The notes beneath the pieces are model-generated. The model was not told the DNA's origin and searched no databases. It saw only the letters and a program-made list of their open reading frames with translations. Below, piece after piece: positions 19,440 to 32,334 of a stretch of 64,000 nucleotides of DNA. The stretch covers positions 3,314,501 to 3,378,500 of the forward strand of contig CATNEN010000011.1 of NCBI GenBank assembly GCA_950097015.1, read 5' to 3'. Every line of letters starts with the position of its first letter. Positions within the stretch are counted from its first letter, which is position 1. The position numbers were made by a program, and so were the translations under genes. This stretch comes from Macrostomum hystrix (Eukaryota; Platyhelminthes; Macrostomidae).

Positions 19440-21143
19440 TCCAGGACCAGAAGCAGAACAAGTTTCGCAGTTTCACAAAAAACAAGGAATAAAACTTATA
19501 TTCTTTCCCATAGTCCAGAAACAGCGAATGATTTTAAACAGTAACTTTTTGGTGATAAGTTTTTTTCTGATTAAAAACATATTATTTGTTTAGCCTAGTG
19601 AATGTTTTTTGACATTCAATAAACTTCATACGCATTAGGCCTACCAATTTTTTGTTTATGTTGCCAATTATTGTTCTAGAATCGGCAAAATGGAAACCTG
19701 CGAGAAATGCTCATAGCCCTCTCATCGCAGTTAGGTAGGTAGGTTCAGACAAGCAATAGTAGGCCTATATTATGTTTAGGCCTATTTGGATGAATTTGTA
19801 AGAGGTCAAAATAATAAATTAAGCCTATTAAAAGCAGTTCTAAATTGTAACAAAATCGAAAAAAGGAAAGTGATAAGGAGATATTAATTAGTACTATTTT
19901 TATATAATTTTTTTAATAAAGAAACTATAAATTTTTATATATAGGCCCCTAAGGCCTGCAAGAAGAAGTGTTTCGCTCCAAACGGACGCTTGGTCATAGC
20001 TCATATAGTCCTTAATTTAAATTTAAATACATATCGAAGTCTGCAGTCTCAATTAAAGAGCAAAGTTAAAAAAGAGGGAGCAAGGAAAGGCAATGAACAT
20101 TATTAGATATACTTGAAATTCATGTTTAGCAATTAAGCAATCGCGTTGGGCTCAGTTTAAAATTCAAAATTAAGGAGAATAAAAATTTAAAAGTTTTAGT
20201 GTTTATGGATATTAGTAAAACCAAAAGTTTAAAAGATATTTAAATCTATACGACTAAAATTAAAAAAAGTAGTTTTATTAAAATTAAATACGTTTTTACT
20301 TAAAAACATGCTTAAAATTAGAAATATAACTATGTGATAATTTGCTAAACGGTTTAATTTGATTTTCCAAGACACCACTATGCCTTCTTACTAACTACAA
20401 AACCAAAAATTAAAATTAGTCCTTTATAGTTCATTTGTGAAGCTAGCTTTGTTAACTAAAAATTTTTTTTGGTAATTTCTAAGCCTAACTCAGAAAATAA
20501 TTAAGGATATCTATAATTGATCATTCTAATATTACTACTGACGAATAGCCTAGATCCCATTTAACAATAAATTTGTGAAATTTAGCTATATAGAAAGTAC
20601 AATAACCTACAAAAATCTAAAAATACAATTTTGAAATTTATTTTAAAGCATAAATATTTTAATATTAAATTGAATAACGCATGACAATTGACAAGTTTAA
20701 ATGTGACAACTAGACTTTATTATCTTGGAATCTTGGGATCTATTATCTTCAGATTGACCTGTTTGTATCAAATGAAGTAAGTTGTACATTTGCAGACACT
20801 AAACTATCATTAGGCAACCTATCACTACTAGTTAGCATTATTGCTGCTGTGGATCCAATATCTTTAAGGCTTGGTACCTTTTTAGAAAAAATAGTTGCAT
20901 TTACATAGTTGCATTTAATAATAGGTCCCTATCTATATTTATACTACTTTCAAAGGCTTTTTTCTAGTAGAATATTTAACTCTCAGTCAAATTGCAAGTC
21001 CTCTTGTAGTTACGCAACACACTGAGACTCCAATGCCCAGTTCTTTCCATAATCAGCTGTTCCTTAACATTGGCTTGATACAGCCAGAGCCAAGTGGCAC
21101 AGTTGGCACTCGCACAGAGCCTATGGTTAGTGAAAAGTCCTTC
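19440..21143. other. AT-rich non-coding DNA
   Basis: No gene, tandem repeat or mobile element is identified. Several TAGGCCTA-like words occur between 19640 and 19980, of unknown meaning. Confidence 0.5.
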
Positions 21144-21731
21144 GGCAATCCTACACTTCCGTTCGGTAAATTATTTTGACACTGAATTTTGAACAGGCGT
21201 GTTAAATAACAATGTAACCAAACAAAACTGAAACAGTGGAACATGGTAGCAGTCTGTTAGAGCGCATAGTCACTTAGAGTGTGTCTGCAGGTCATTAAGG
21301 TGTCTACAATGGATAGTAATGTCCAATCCAGTACATGATAGCCCCAAATGGACATTGAGGATACAGACGACGCCAGAGAAATTCCTCAATGTGTGCGTCG
21401 AAGAGAGCGTCGCTCGTGCCATGCATGTTGCGGATCTTGCGCTTCGCGTGGGCCCATGTGCCCTCCACAGTGTTTCAAACCTCGTTTAACGGGATGATGA
21501 ACCCGGGTGCTGCAGGTCGCCCAGCCATGGCAATGAAGACAGAAAGATATGAGAAACTGTAGCTCAATAAAACAAGCAGCTCACAAGCAACAGCTCCCTT
21601 AAACTGACACCCCTTTAAACTCTGTTCGCTCAAACTTTTGGCCATACACACATTGCCAATTGACGTCATTTGACTTGGTGGTACGAATTCAAATGTGAAA
21701 ATAATTTACCGAACGGAAGTGTAGGATTGCC
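21144..21731 (-). mobile_element. Merlin-type DNA transposon remnant
   Basis: Inverted ends start with GG, as Merlin elements do: GGCAATCCTACACTTCCGTT, continuing for about 34 bp, with the complement at the right end. They are flanked by the exact 8-bp duplication AGTCCTTC (21136-21143 and 21732-21739). Inside, the minus strand encodes the C-terminal end of an ISXO2/Merlin DDE transposase at about 21370-21510 (NTVEGTWAHAKRK, then NMHGTS and EEFLWR). An in-frame stop just before NTVEG and loss of the N-terminal two thirds make it inactive. Length 588 bp. Confidence 0.83.
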
Positions 21732-21739
21732 AGTCCTTC

Positions 21740-22577
21740 AATGCCAGCATTGTTGCACATCTCTACTATGAACTTTGACAACATGTTTTTACAAATGGGC
21801 GGTTACAAAACCACTACCTACCAGGGTTCGCATAGGCTTGCAAGTAGAAGCATTTTGGTCTAACTGGACACTTAGGTCATATAGTCCTCAAATAGCCTGA
21901 CATGGCATTTGCCAAGATCAATAGATTCAAAGTACACTACCTTTGGCTTCACTTGACCTGCAATGCAAGTCCTCAATTGTTGGTCTTAGAATGTACTTTC
22001 TTATACATGAGGCAATTCTTGCGACTTCGACTCTCAACTGACAACTGATCCATAGTAAGACAAGCATGTTCTTTGCCACCTCAAAGGGCAAAATGGAGCC
22101 TATTATATAGTATTAAAAAACTAGTTCTTAGCAACTTCTTTGGTGTGTCATCACTGAGCACGGTATCCCATAGCTTCTCCTCATCAGTTATACTTCTTTA
22201 AGGACTAGTCTTTAAGGAACTTCTTATCTGTGGACAATGCTAGTCTTTTCTCCTTGCCTAATTTTCATAAATTTGACACACAATTGGTATTGGTAAGTAG
22301 CTCTTGATAGCCTTTTTAAGAAAATGTACTAAGGCATACCTGTCAAAGAAAATGAATTGGCCAGCAAAGCCCTGTAAAAGCTAGACTAGGCCAAGGAAGG
22401 CAACAAGTGTCTGGATTTTAATTACATCAAGCCAGATAACCTAGCACCCTATTAGAATAAATGTCAAAAACCTGTGGATGTGCAACACAGGTGTAAAAGA
22501 TATGGCTTGAAACCTGCAACAAAACACCAAAAAGTCAGAAAATGTGAGACAGACGGACACAATCTATTAACTTATAC
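21740..22577. other. Non-coding
   Basis: No gene or repeat family is recognised between the Merlin remnant and MITE copy 3. Confidence 0.45.
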
Positions 22578-22876
22578 CATACATGCGCAACACCTGGCCG
22601 ACCCGGACGAACCGGCCAGGTGAAACGAGGTCCAAGCAAGGTAAGTCGCAAAAACCAATCAACCAAGCAAAAAAAATCAAAGGGGGGACCAAGGGACAAA
22701 AAAGGAAGGCGTGAAGAAAAGGAAAAAGGGGAGAGAAAAAGAGAGCAAATAAGAGCAAACTGTCGTAAATTAATCAATGAAATGAACTAAGTTGCAAATG
22801 AGAGCAAACTAAGTTGTAAATAGAGCAAAAACTAAGTCGCATGGCCGGCTAAGATTTGGGATGTTGCGCATGTATG
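22578..22876 (-). mobile_element. 8-bp-TSD MITE, copy 3
   Basis: The longest copy (299 bp), with perfect 14-bp ends CATACATGCGCAAC and GTTGCGCATGTATG. The exact target duplication ACTTATAC is at 22570-22577 and 22877-22884. The minus-strand open frames inside are non-coding, since copies 1 and 2 show the same pattern. Confidence 0.92.
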
Positions 22877-23922
22877 ACTTATACCAATCTAGCAATCTAG
22901 TTTTAAATTCTTGCCATTAGTTCCAAGAAGTTGTTGTACTGGTCATCCTGCTAACAATGCTGGATCCGGCAGACTCCAATATAAAGTCCAAGAATACTAG
23001 GTAGTGTAGTAATAGCACTGCCACCAGGGCATCAGGACTTCTGCCTTCGGTGAGGTGAAGGATCCTTGGCCCAAAAGAGATAAAAGGCTTGGTACTCAAT
23101 CACGAAGTCTTTAAAAGCACACTGTGCAGAGTTCCAGTCACAGTTAAAGGCTGTCAGAGTCCTGCGTAGCTCTGGTGGTGGTAGGAGGCTAAGTTAGTTT
23201 CGGTACTTAGCCAGAACTAAGCTTGCGAGCAGTCACATGCAGAGACTGAAGCCGAAACTTGGACACTGATAGCACTGACAATGAAGAGGAACTAGAACAA
23301 GACTAAAATTACGCCTGGGAAAGGACGGGCCTTTTAGGGCCGGAGTAGCGAGGGCTTTCTTTTATAGGCAAGGGCCTCCCATAGGGTCAGTGCAGAAAAC
23401 ATGTGATGGAATCACATGGTTTCTAAAAATAGCACCTGACGTCAGTGGCACCAGAAACGTCATTCCTAAGTAAGCTCCTGTCCCATAATCAAAGCCCCAA
23501 GTGTAGTAAACATGTTTAGGTGCACTTTAATTGACAAAGAGAGAGCCAGTCACATGAGGAGAATCACGTGCTAACTGAGGGCAGACAAACATACACAAAG
23601 AAAAGGGACAGGGAACAACAAAGCCAGTGTGGGACAAAGAGGTGATGACTCATCCCTGGGGGGAGGAGGCAGCACCCAAAAATTACACGCGCGGCCATAT
23701 TATTATTCTCATCAGTTTTTGTTACCTATTAAGCACATGTACCTAATTAGAATATCTCTTGGTAGCTTTTCCAATATCAACAAATAAAGCTAATTTTCTG
23801 TTAATATATAGTTAAAAATATTCAATGTTGACATCTTCAATGCGAGTTTTGCCATCAGCCAGTTCACAACAAATGCAGACAAATTTATTTAAATTTGAAT
23901 AAAATTTCAATGACGGGATTAC
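22877..23922. other. Non-coding, upstream of the 526-aa gene
   Basis: No coding sequence is recognised. It would contain the promoter and 5' UTR of the plus-strand gene starting at 23923, but no clear TATA element stands out. Confidence 0.4.
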
Positions 23923-26900
23923 ATGCCTCCAGCTTGCCCAGCTAGATCCACAGCACCATCGCACATGGCAGCAAGCTGTGTAGCTTCGCTACCTTCAACA
24001 CTAGCTGACAATTCGTCAGCCTCAGCCCATCATCTGTCAGCTGCTGCGGCGGCGGCGGCGGCGGCCCAGTTCTCACCGTTGGTGTTATTCGAGTGCACCC
24101 TATCGAATGCCAGCTTATTAGTGGAATCAATGCCAGATCGTGATCTTCTACACGCTCTGCGCATTGTTGCCGCTCTTCACAGTCGAGTTGTTGACGTCAT
24201 GGATCCGCGCTATGATCGCCTGGTTCGTTTAGGCGACGCGGCAACTGCAGCCGCCACTGCCGCCACTGCCGCCGCCGCTGCTGCCGCGGCCGCCTCCACC
24301 GCAACATCAGCTTCCGCTTCTAATAGTGCAACGGTAACTAACGAAGGCCGTATCTGTGCGGATGCTGGGACTCTGGACTCATCTTTAGTTGATCAGCACA
24401 AACGCGATGACAGAAGACTTCATTGGAAGCGTCGAAGGCGTCACAGTCGACAGTGCAGAGCCAGTGCGGTATCTTCAAAGATCATTGCGTCTGATAATGG
24501 TATTAGCGGCATCGGCAACTATAGCAGTAATAATAATAACATTAGTAATACTGATGAGAATGACAACAGCGATGCGCCAAGTTCGATTGATGTGAGAGAG
24601 GTAATTGTTGTTTAACTTAAGAATCTGATTTTATTTTTTTGGGGAATTCAAATTTACAGAAAGTTAATGAGATTTGGAGGATAGAGGTTGGGATTGAGAG
24701 ATTAGAGGCTGGGATTAAGATATGAGAGGCTGGGATTGAGAGATAAGAGGCTGGGATTGAGAGATAAGAGGCTGGGATTGAGAGATGAGAGCCAGGGATT
24801 GAGAGATGAGAGCCAGGGATTGAGAGATGAGAGCCAGGGATTGAGAGATGAGAGGCTGGGATTGAGAGATAAGAGGCTGGGATGACAGATAAGAGGCTGG
24901 GATGACAGATGAGAGGCTGGGATGACAGATGAGAGGCAGGGATGACAGATGAGAGGCTGTGATTGAGAGATAAGAGGCTGGGATGACAGATAAGAGGCTG
25001 GGATGACAGCTGAGAGGCTGGGATGACAGATGAGAGGCAGGGATGACAGATGAGAGGCTGTGATTGAGAGATAAGAGGCTGGGATGACAGATAAGAGGCT
25101 GGGATGACAGATGAGAGGCAGGGATGACAGATGAGAGGCAGGGATGACAGATGAGAGGGTGTGATTGAGAGATAAGAGGCTGCGATGAAAGATAAGAGGC
25201 TGGGATGACAGATAAGAGGCTGGGATTGAGTGATAAGAGGTTAAGATTGAGAGATAAGATGCTGGGATTGAGAGATAAGAGGCTGGCATTGGGAGATGAG
25301 AGGCAGGGATTGAGAGATGAGTGATTGAAACAAAAGAGGTTAATATTGAGAGATAAGAGAATGCGATTCAGAGGTCGACTGACCTCTGTAAGTAGTGTTG
25401 GTAGGCATTGAGTGGAAGATAGTTCAACACCAACTTAGTAGTGCATAATGGTGGTGAATCGACATAAATTAAAAAAATTAGTCGGATGACGAGGAAGCGA
25501 CTAGACGCGTTGTCCAGGCCAAATCTCAGGCAACGGTTCCGGAGAATCTGCGAACAGTTGCTGAATCGGATGACGTCAAACCGGACGTCGGCAGCTTGAT
25601 GGCCGATCGACGCTCGGACGCCCCTAGCGGCGCCAGTTCCGACTTGCTGTTCGGTAAAGAACGATTGAAACATCAACATCATTGGCGTTCTACTGCAGCC
25701 TCTGGTTCAGCGATTAGCAGCGGTGTCAATTGTAGCTCGCCTGCTTATCCGCTGGAGTGCAAAACGATTTTCCGACGAGCTTACAAAATCTTGAAAGGCG
25801 GCGGCCCGCATTTGTTCGACTTTTCTAAGCCGTGAGTTTTTTGGATAGCGACTTTCTTCCAAACCAGATTTTTTCTTCAATACAATTCTAAATCTTTATA
25901 TTACCGTTCCTTGAATTTTTGCTATTGTTCCTCAAATCCTCTTTTTCATTCTTTAAATCCTCATTATTATTATTCAAATCGTCATTAATATTATTCAAAT
26001 CCTCATTATTATTATTCAAATCGTCATTAATATTATTCAAATCCTCATTATTATTATTCAAATCCTCATTTTTATTATTAAAATCCTAATTAATGTTATT
26101 CAAATCCTCATTATTTTTATTCAAATCCTCATTATTTTTATTCAAATCCTCATTATTTTTATTCAAATCCTCATTATTATTTTTCAAATCCTCATTATTT
26201 TTCTTTAAATCCTCATTTTCTTATTTTAATCCTCATTATTATTTTTAAATCCTCATTATTATTATTCAAATCGTCATTAATATTATTCAAATCCTCATTA
26301 TTATTATTCAAATCCTCATTTTTATTATTAAAATCCTAATTAATGTTATTCAAATCCTCATTATTTTTATTCAAATCCTCATTATTTTTATTCAAATCCT
26401 CATTATTTTTATTCAAATCCTCATTATTTTTATTCAAATCCTCATTATTTTTATTCAAATCCTCATTATTTTTATTCAAATCCTCATTATTATTTTTCAA
26501 ATCCTCATTATTTTTCTTTAAATCCTCATTTTCTTATTTTAATCCTCATTATTATTTTTAAATCCTCATTATTATTATTCAAATCGTCATTAATATTATT
26601 CAAATCCTCATTATTATTATTCAAATCCTCATTTTTATTATTAAAATCCTAATTAGTATTATTCAATTCCTCATTATTATTCTTAAAATCCTCATTAATT
26701 ACTGTAGCCTATGCTTGGATTTGGAAAATTCCCATCTAATGTTATATCTAGTCTTGAGTTAGACATTTATTATATATTTGTTATATATTAATGGCAATAT
26801 CTGCATGTTACTTCAAAAGGTTCGTTTCGCCGTTCAACCAGAAGGTGGCCAATCAGGTGCTGAAGAAGGCCCAAGAAATGGCAGTTGGTAAAGATTGGCC

Positions 26901-29497
26901 AACGGATGTGTGGAAGAGTGAGTTCTACTTTTAATTCGGAAATTTAAATTAAATTAAATTAAAATAGGACTCAAGTTTCAACAAAAATGCTTCTTATATC
27001 AAAATGTCTCCCGTTTGTTTCAGAAATACCAAACCAGTACAAGATTAACGCAATGTTCTTTGACTTTCGCTGCAAAATTAAGCGAAAGAATCAATTAAGT
27101 GTAAGTACGAGCTTAGTACATTACCACAGAACACTAACCAACTCCAGAACATTACCACAGAGCACTAACCAACTCCAGAACATTACCACAGAGCACTAAC
27201 CAACTCCAGAACATTACCACAGAGCACTAACCAACTCCAGAACATTACCACAAAGCACTAACCAACTCCAGTACATTACCACAGAGCACTAACCAACTCC
27301 AGTACATTACCACAGAGCACTAACCAACTCCAGTACATTACCACAGAACACTAACCAACTCCAGTACATTACCACAAAGCACTAACCAACTCCAGAACAT
27401 TACCACAAAGCACTAACCAACTCCAGTACATTACCACAAAGCACTAACCAACTCCAGTACATTACCACAGAGCACTAACCAACTCCAGTACATTACCACA
27501 GAGCACTAACCAACTCCAGTACATTACCACAGAACACTAACCAACTCCAGTACATTACCACAGAGCACTAACCAACTCCAGTACATTACCACAGAACACT
27601 AACCAACTCCAGTACATTACCACAGAGCACTAACCAACTCCAGAACATTACCACAGAGCACTAACCAACTCCAGAACATTACCACAAAGCACTAACCAAC
27701 TCCAGTACATTACCACAGACAGAACACTAACCAACTCCAGTACATTACCACAGAACACTAACTCCAGTACATTACCACAGACAGAACACTAACCAACTCC
27801 AGAACATTACCACAGAGCACTAACCAACTCCAGAACATTACCACAGAGCACTAACCAACTCCAGAACATTACCACAGAGCACTAACCAACTCCAGAACAT
27901 TACCACAAAGCACTAACCAACTCCAGTACATTACCACAGAGCACTAACCAACTCCAGAACATTACCACAAAGCACTAACCAACTCCAGTACATTACCACA
28001 AAGCACTAACCAACTCCAGTACATTACCACAGAGCACTAACCAACTCCAGTACATTACCACAGAACACTAACCAACTCCAGTACATTACCACAGAGCACT
28101 AACCAACTCCAGAACATTACCACAGAGCACTAACCAACTCCAGAACATTACCACAAAGCACTAACCAACTCCAGTACATTACCACAGACAGAACACTAAC
28201 CAACTCCAGTACATTACCACAGACAGAACACTAACCAACTCCAGTACATTACCAAAAACAGAACACTAACCAACTCCAGTACATTACCACAGACAGAACA
28301 CTAACCAACTCCAGTACATTACCACAGACAGAACACTAACCAACTCCAGTACATTACCACAGAACACTAACCAACTCCAGTACATTACCACAGACAGAAC
28401 ACTAACCAACTCCAGTACATTACCACAGACAGAACACTAACCAACTCCAGTACATTACCACAGAACACTAACCAACTCCAGTACATTACCACAGACAGAA
28501 CACTAACCAACTCCAGTACATTACCACAGACAGAACACTAACCAACTCCAGTACATTACCACAGAACACTAACCAACTCCAGTACATTACCACAGAGCAC
28601 TAACCAACTCCAGTACATTACCACAGACAGAACACTAACCAACTCCAGTACATTACCACAGAACACTAACCAACTCCAGTACATTACCACAGACAGAACA
28701 CTAACCAACTCCAGTACATTACCACAGACAGAACACTAACCAACTCCAGTACATTACCACAGAACACTAACCAACTCCAGTACATTACCACAGACAGAAC
28801 ACTAACCAACTCCAGTACATTACCACAGACAGAACACTAACCAACTCCAGTACATTACCACAGACAGAACACTAACCAACTCCAGTACATTACCACAGAA
28901 CACTAACCAACTCCAGTACATTACCACAAAGCACTAACCAACTCCAGTACATTACCACAGAACACTAACCAACTCCAGTACATTACCACAAGACACTAAC
29001 TAACTCCAATACATTACCACAAGACACTAACTAACTCCAGTACATTACCACAAGACACTGACCGGATCCTGTACATTACCTAGACAGTTTATTCATCTTA
29101 TAATTGCTCTCCACTGCAGAAGCTTAGCCGTAGACAGAAGGGCCTAGAACTACTATCTGATCGGGTGCCACCGGAAGTTGTGAATCGCTTTCAAAGCATC
29201 CTCACTCGAGACTACATGTCTAGTGATGAGGAATGCGTCGTTGGTGGCGGCAGCGGCAGCGAAAGCAGCCAGATCCGAGTCAGACGCTTAGCTTGGGAGT
29301 CGGAAGAATTGCGCAATTTGAAACGCCAACTGGACTCTGAATATTATTCAACCCAGCAGCAATGTCTGAGTGCCGCTACTTCCAGTAATATTGGCGGTGT
29401 AAAACGACTAGCGGAAGTTGCTATGGCAACAGAGGACGCTAGCAGTGTTAGTCAGCGTTTGCCACCTGTTGATGCTCCTAGATGGGCTGTCAAGTAA
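23923..29497 (+). CDS. Uncharacterised protein, 5 exons, 526 aa
   Basis: Exons: 23923-24600, 25482-25831, 26820-26917, 27024-27100 and 29120-29497 (stop included). Donors are GTAATT, GTGAGT, GTGAGT and GTAAGT. Acceptors end in AG, and the phases 0, 2, 1 and 0 agree throughout. The N-terminal 226 residues are low-complexity (poly-Ala at ~40-48 and ~112-123, a basic KRRRRH patch, an Asn/Ser tract). The C-terminal half looks folded: IFRRAYKILKGGGPHLFDFS, SPFNQKVANQVLKKAQEMA, INAMFFDFRCKIKRKNQ, DYMSSDEE (432-439) and RVRRLAWESEELRNLKRQLD. The MS(S)DEE block followed by an RRLxWxSEEL helix loosely recalls the C-terminus of vertebrate C14orf93 and related uncharacterised invertebrate proteins. I do not assign a function. 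The basic composition suggests a nuclear protein. Earlier exons upstream cannot be excluded. Confidence 0.72.
24670..25365. repeat. Minisatellite in intron 1, 21-bp unit
   Basis: About 33 copies of GGGATTGAGAGATAAGAGGC plus T, with GATGACAGATGAGAGG variants arranged in repeating blocks. It fills most of intron 24601-25481. The 195-residue minus-strand frame is an artefact. Confidence 0.95.
25915..26700. repeat. Minisatellite in intron 2, 21-bp AT-rich unit
   Basis: Copies of TCAAATCCTCATTATTTTTA plus T. A marker sub-block (AAATCGTCATTAATATTATT) recurs near 25977, 26267 and 26580, showing a higher-order repeat of about 0.3 kb. Inside intron 25832-26819. Confidence 0.95.
27110..29065. repeat. 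Minisatellite in intron 4, 31/35-bp unit
   Basis: About 60 copies of a 31-bp unit (ACATTACCACAGAGCACTAA, then CCAACTCCAGT), with a 35-bp variant that repeats CAGA. It occupies nearly all of intron 27101-29119. Each unit contains CACTAAC followed by CAACTCCAG, resembling a branch point and a 3' splice site in the sense strand of the gene. Confidence 0.97.
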
Positions 29498-30699
29498 TAG
29501 ACAGTGCGAATTCGTGAAAGCTTCTAATGGTTGTATCTTAAAGCTATAGAATTTCTCTACTTTATATTCTGATCTTCTGATTTTAATTGGGGCTTAGAAA
29601 GACTTTACTACATATCAAATATCTATTAATTTGTACACGATCACGGACCAAATTTTTTCAATGATCAGTGAAAGACTTATCTCTAACTAAAGTCTTGTTA
29701 CCTCATAAAATTGCGAACTATACATAACTTTTTTGTTTAAATATTAAAGACTTAAACAGCATATTTATTTTATGAGTAGATAGCCACATATCTCATATTT
29801 TGGTTGTTATTTGAACAGGTACTTCAGTGTTATTTAATACCTTCCAGTTCTTCCTAGCTTACTGCTGCCTGTTTTTTTATTATTGAATTGAGCTGGTTTT
29901 TTACGTTTAACTATCCTTCCTGTTATATTTTATATTACTAACAGTAGAAGAACGCTAACAAAGAGATAAGCTAGTCAATGAGCACTTTTGTGTAAGTCCA
30001 TAGTATTTTTTTGAGCTTTTGTTAAACAAAATACTAGATCTATTATTTGCCTCATTTAGATTACCTCTCCTTATTGCAGTTAAATGTTTTGCTTCCAATA
30101 CACAGTGTTTCCTGTAATAGTTATTTTAGAGAAACAAAAATAGTAGAGAATTTCAAACTAATCCATTATTAGGTGAGTATGTGAAAAAAATAGTTCAATT
30201 ATATTTTATCATCACAATTAAGAACACAGCTCCATTATTAGGCTATTAATCAGCTTACAATATGTCTGTCAGTCTATTAAATTTTATGTCTACCTCATTT
30301 TTAACCTAAAGCAAACAACTGATTGTTATTGTAACCGTTTATATTTATGATATTTTTCACGCAACAAATAGACCTCATCTACGTAATTTAGTTTTTCTGT
30401 GTTTCTTTGTTATTTTTACAGAAGCACAGCCTTAGCTTTAATTTGCTGACCATTTATTACAATTAGCTTCTTTTATGTGACTTTTTTGCTAACACAACCT
30501 AAACTGCCTCAGATAACTTTTCAACTTGCAATCTAAATTTCGGGTCAGGAATATCCCTTGTACTCTCGTATGTTAGTTAGAAGTTCAATTTTTCACAAGT
30601 CTATTTTTTGTATTTATAATAAACAATGCGACCCCTTTTGTGTGCTCCGTTTCGTTAGTTTGTCGAATTTTTTAAAATAGTGTCTATCTAATTATAATC
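29498..30699. other. AT-rich 3' region
   Basis: Follows the stop of the 526-aa gene. An AATAAA at 30618-30623 followed by a T/G-rich stretch is a possible poly(A) site, which would imply a 1.1-kb 3' UTR. No other feature is seen. Confidence 0.4.
30618..30623 (+). terminator. Candidate poly(A) signal
   Basis: AATAAA about 20 bases before TTGTGTGCTCCG. The distance from the stop codon makes this tentative. Confidence 0.3.
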
Positions 30700-31490
30700 G
30701 TAGCTAAAATCGTAGCTGGAATCGAAGCTGGAACCAAAGCAAGATCCATAGCTAGAATCAAAGCTAGATCCACAGCTAGAATCGAAGCTAGATCAACAGC
30801 TAGAATGGAAGCTAGATCCACAGCTAGAATCGATGCTAGATCCACAACTAGAATGGAAGCTAGATCCACAGCTAGAATCGATGCTAGATCCACAGCTAGA
30901 ATCGAAGCTAGATCCACAGCTAGAATCGAAGCTAGATCCACAGCTAAAATCGAAGCTAGAATCGAAGCTAGATCCACAGCTAGAATCGAAGCTAGATACA
31001 CAGCTAGAATCGAAGCTAGATACACAGCTAGAATCGAAGCTAGATCAACAGCTAGAATCAAAGCAAGATCAACAGCTAGAATCGAAGCTAGATCCACAGC
31101 TAGAATCGAAGCTAGATCCACAGCTAGAATCGAAGCTAGATCCACAGCTAAAATCGAAGCTAGAATCGAAGCTTGATCCACAGCTAGAATCGAAGCAAGA
31201 TACACAGCTAGAATCGAAGCTAGATCCACAGCTAGAATCGAAGCTAGATCAACAGCTAGAATCAAAGCAAGATCAACAGCTAGAATCGAAGCTAGATCAA
31301 CAGCTAGAATCAATGCTAGATCCACAGCTAGAATCGAAGCTAGATCAACAGCTAGAATCAAAGCAAGATCAACAGCTAGAATCGAAGCTAGATCAACAGC
31401 TAGAATCAAAGCTAGATCCACAGCTAGAATCGAAGCTAGATCAACAGCTAGAATCAATGCTAGATCCACAGCTAGAATCGTAGCCTGAAT
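30700..31490. repeat. Minisatellite, 24-bp unit made of two 12-mers
   Basis: About 32 copies of GCTAGATCCACA followed by GCTAGAATCGAA, the two halves being diverged copies of one 12-mer. No stops occur in several frames, so the long open frames on both strands are artefacts. Reversed, its GATTCTAGCT core matches the array at 32.3-33.7 kb. Confidence 0.95.
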
Positions 31491-32334
31491 AGCAACTAGA
31501 ATTGTAGTTAAGTGTTGAACAACTGCCGTTATTTTGGTTTTATATGTATAAAAGTCTAAATTAAAAATTCATTACGTAGATCATATTTTAAGTCTTTCAC
31601 AGCAACCATTTTAGTTAGTTTTATATTTTATTATGCATGGACGAGTCTTTGTTTGCCTTAGCTTCACAAATAACAGTTCATAATCAAAAGAACACTCTTC
31701 ATTCTACTGCTAGTAGAAAAGGTTGTTTATAAATTTATTAAAGTATTGTGTTGCAGTCACGTCGGCATTAACTGCATTTTTGCCTCGATATTCTGTAATA
31801 CATCTTACCTTACTAGATTATTGGCAATGTGTTATAATAACCACAAAACAGTAACAGCACTATTTTCAGCCCACAGGTAAACAGTTTAACGTAGTTACAT
31901 GCCTCTTCCTCACCTGCTGATACTAACAGTCCTCATATTTTCATCTAGTTTTTGTGTCGTTTTTTCAAGTCATTTTTATCTAATCCTAGTCTTTGTCCAG
32001 TCGGTTTGTATTTTTCGTGGTTTTTTCTGTGTTGCTAATAAGAGAAATAATTATTAACAACTGAGTATGCTGGCGTATATACATATATATTCTATACACG
32101 TTTCAAAGTTTATCATTGTTTAAAAGGCAAATCAGTTTGTTAATCTTTCGTTGTCATAATTTCAGAATTTTGTCTCTCTAAGAAATGAATACGCGCGTAT
32201 GGGCGTAGCGAAAGTAAAAAAATCGGTCTAAAAATCATACGCACGAGAAGGACCATTAAAATATTAATCAATGTAAATCATAATATCATTAAGCTCTATG
32301 CTCTATCTAATATTTATTATGTCTCTCTCGCTAC
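31491..32334. other. AT-rich spacer between two related arrays
   Basis: No gene or repeat is recognised. Confidence 0.5.

Noticed and set aside
22535-22777. Short hydrophobic minus-strand proteins in MITE copies (also at 19132-19377 and 38146-38355)
   Set aside because: The same frames recur because the MITE recurs. Frames are not conserved between copies, and the element has no known coding capacity.
27110-29065. CRISPR-like array of 31-bp repeats
   Set aside because: Units are directly contiguous without unique spacers, in a eukaryotic intron. It is an ordinary minisatellite.
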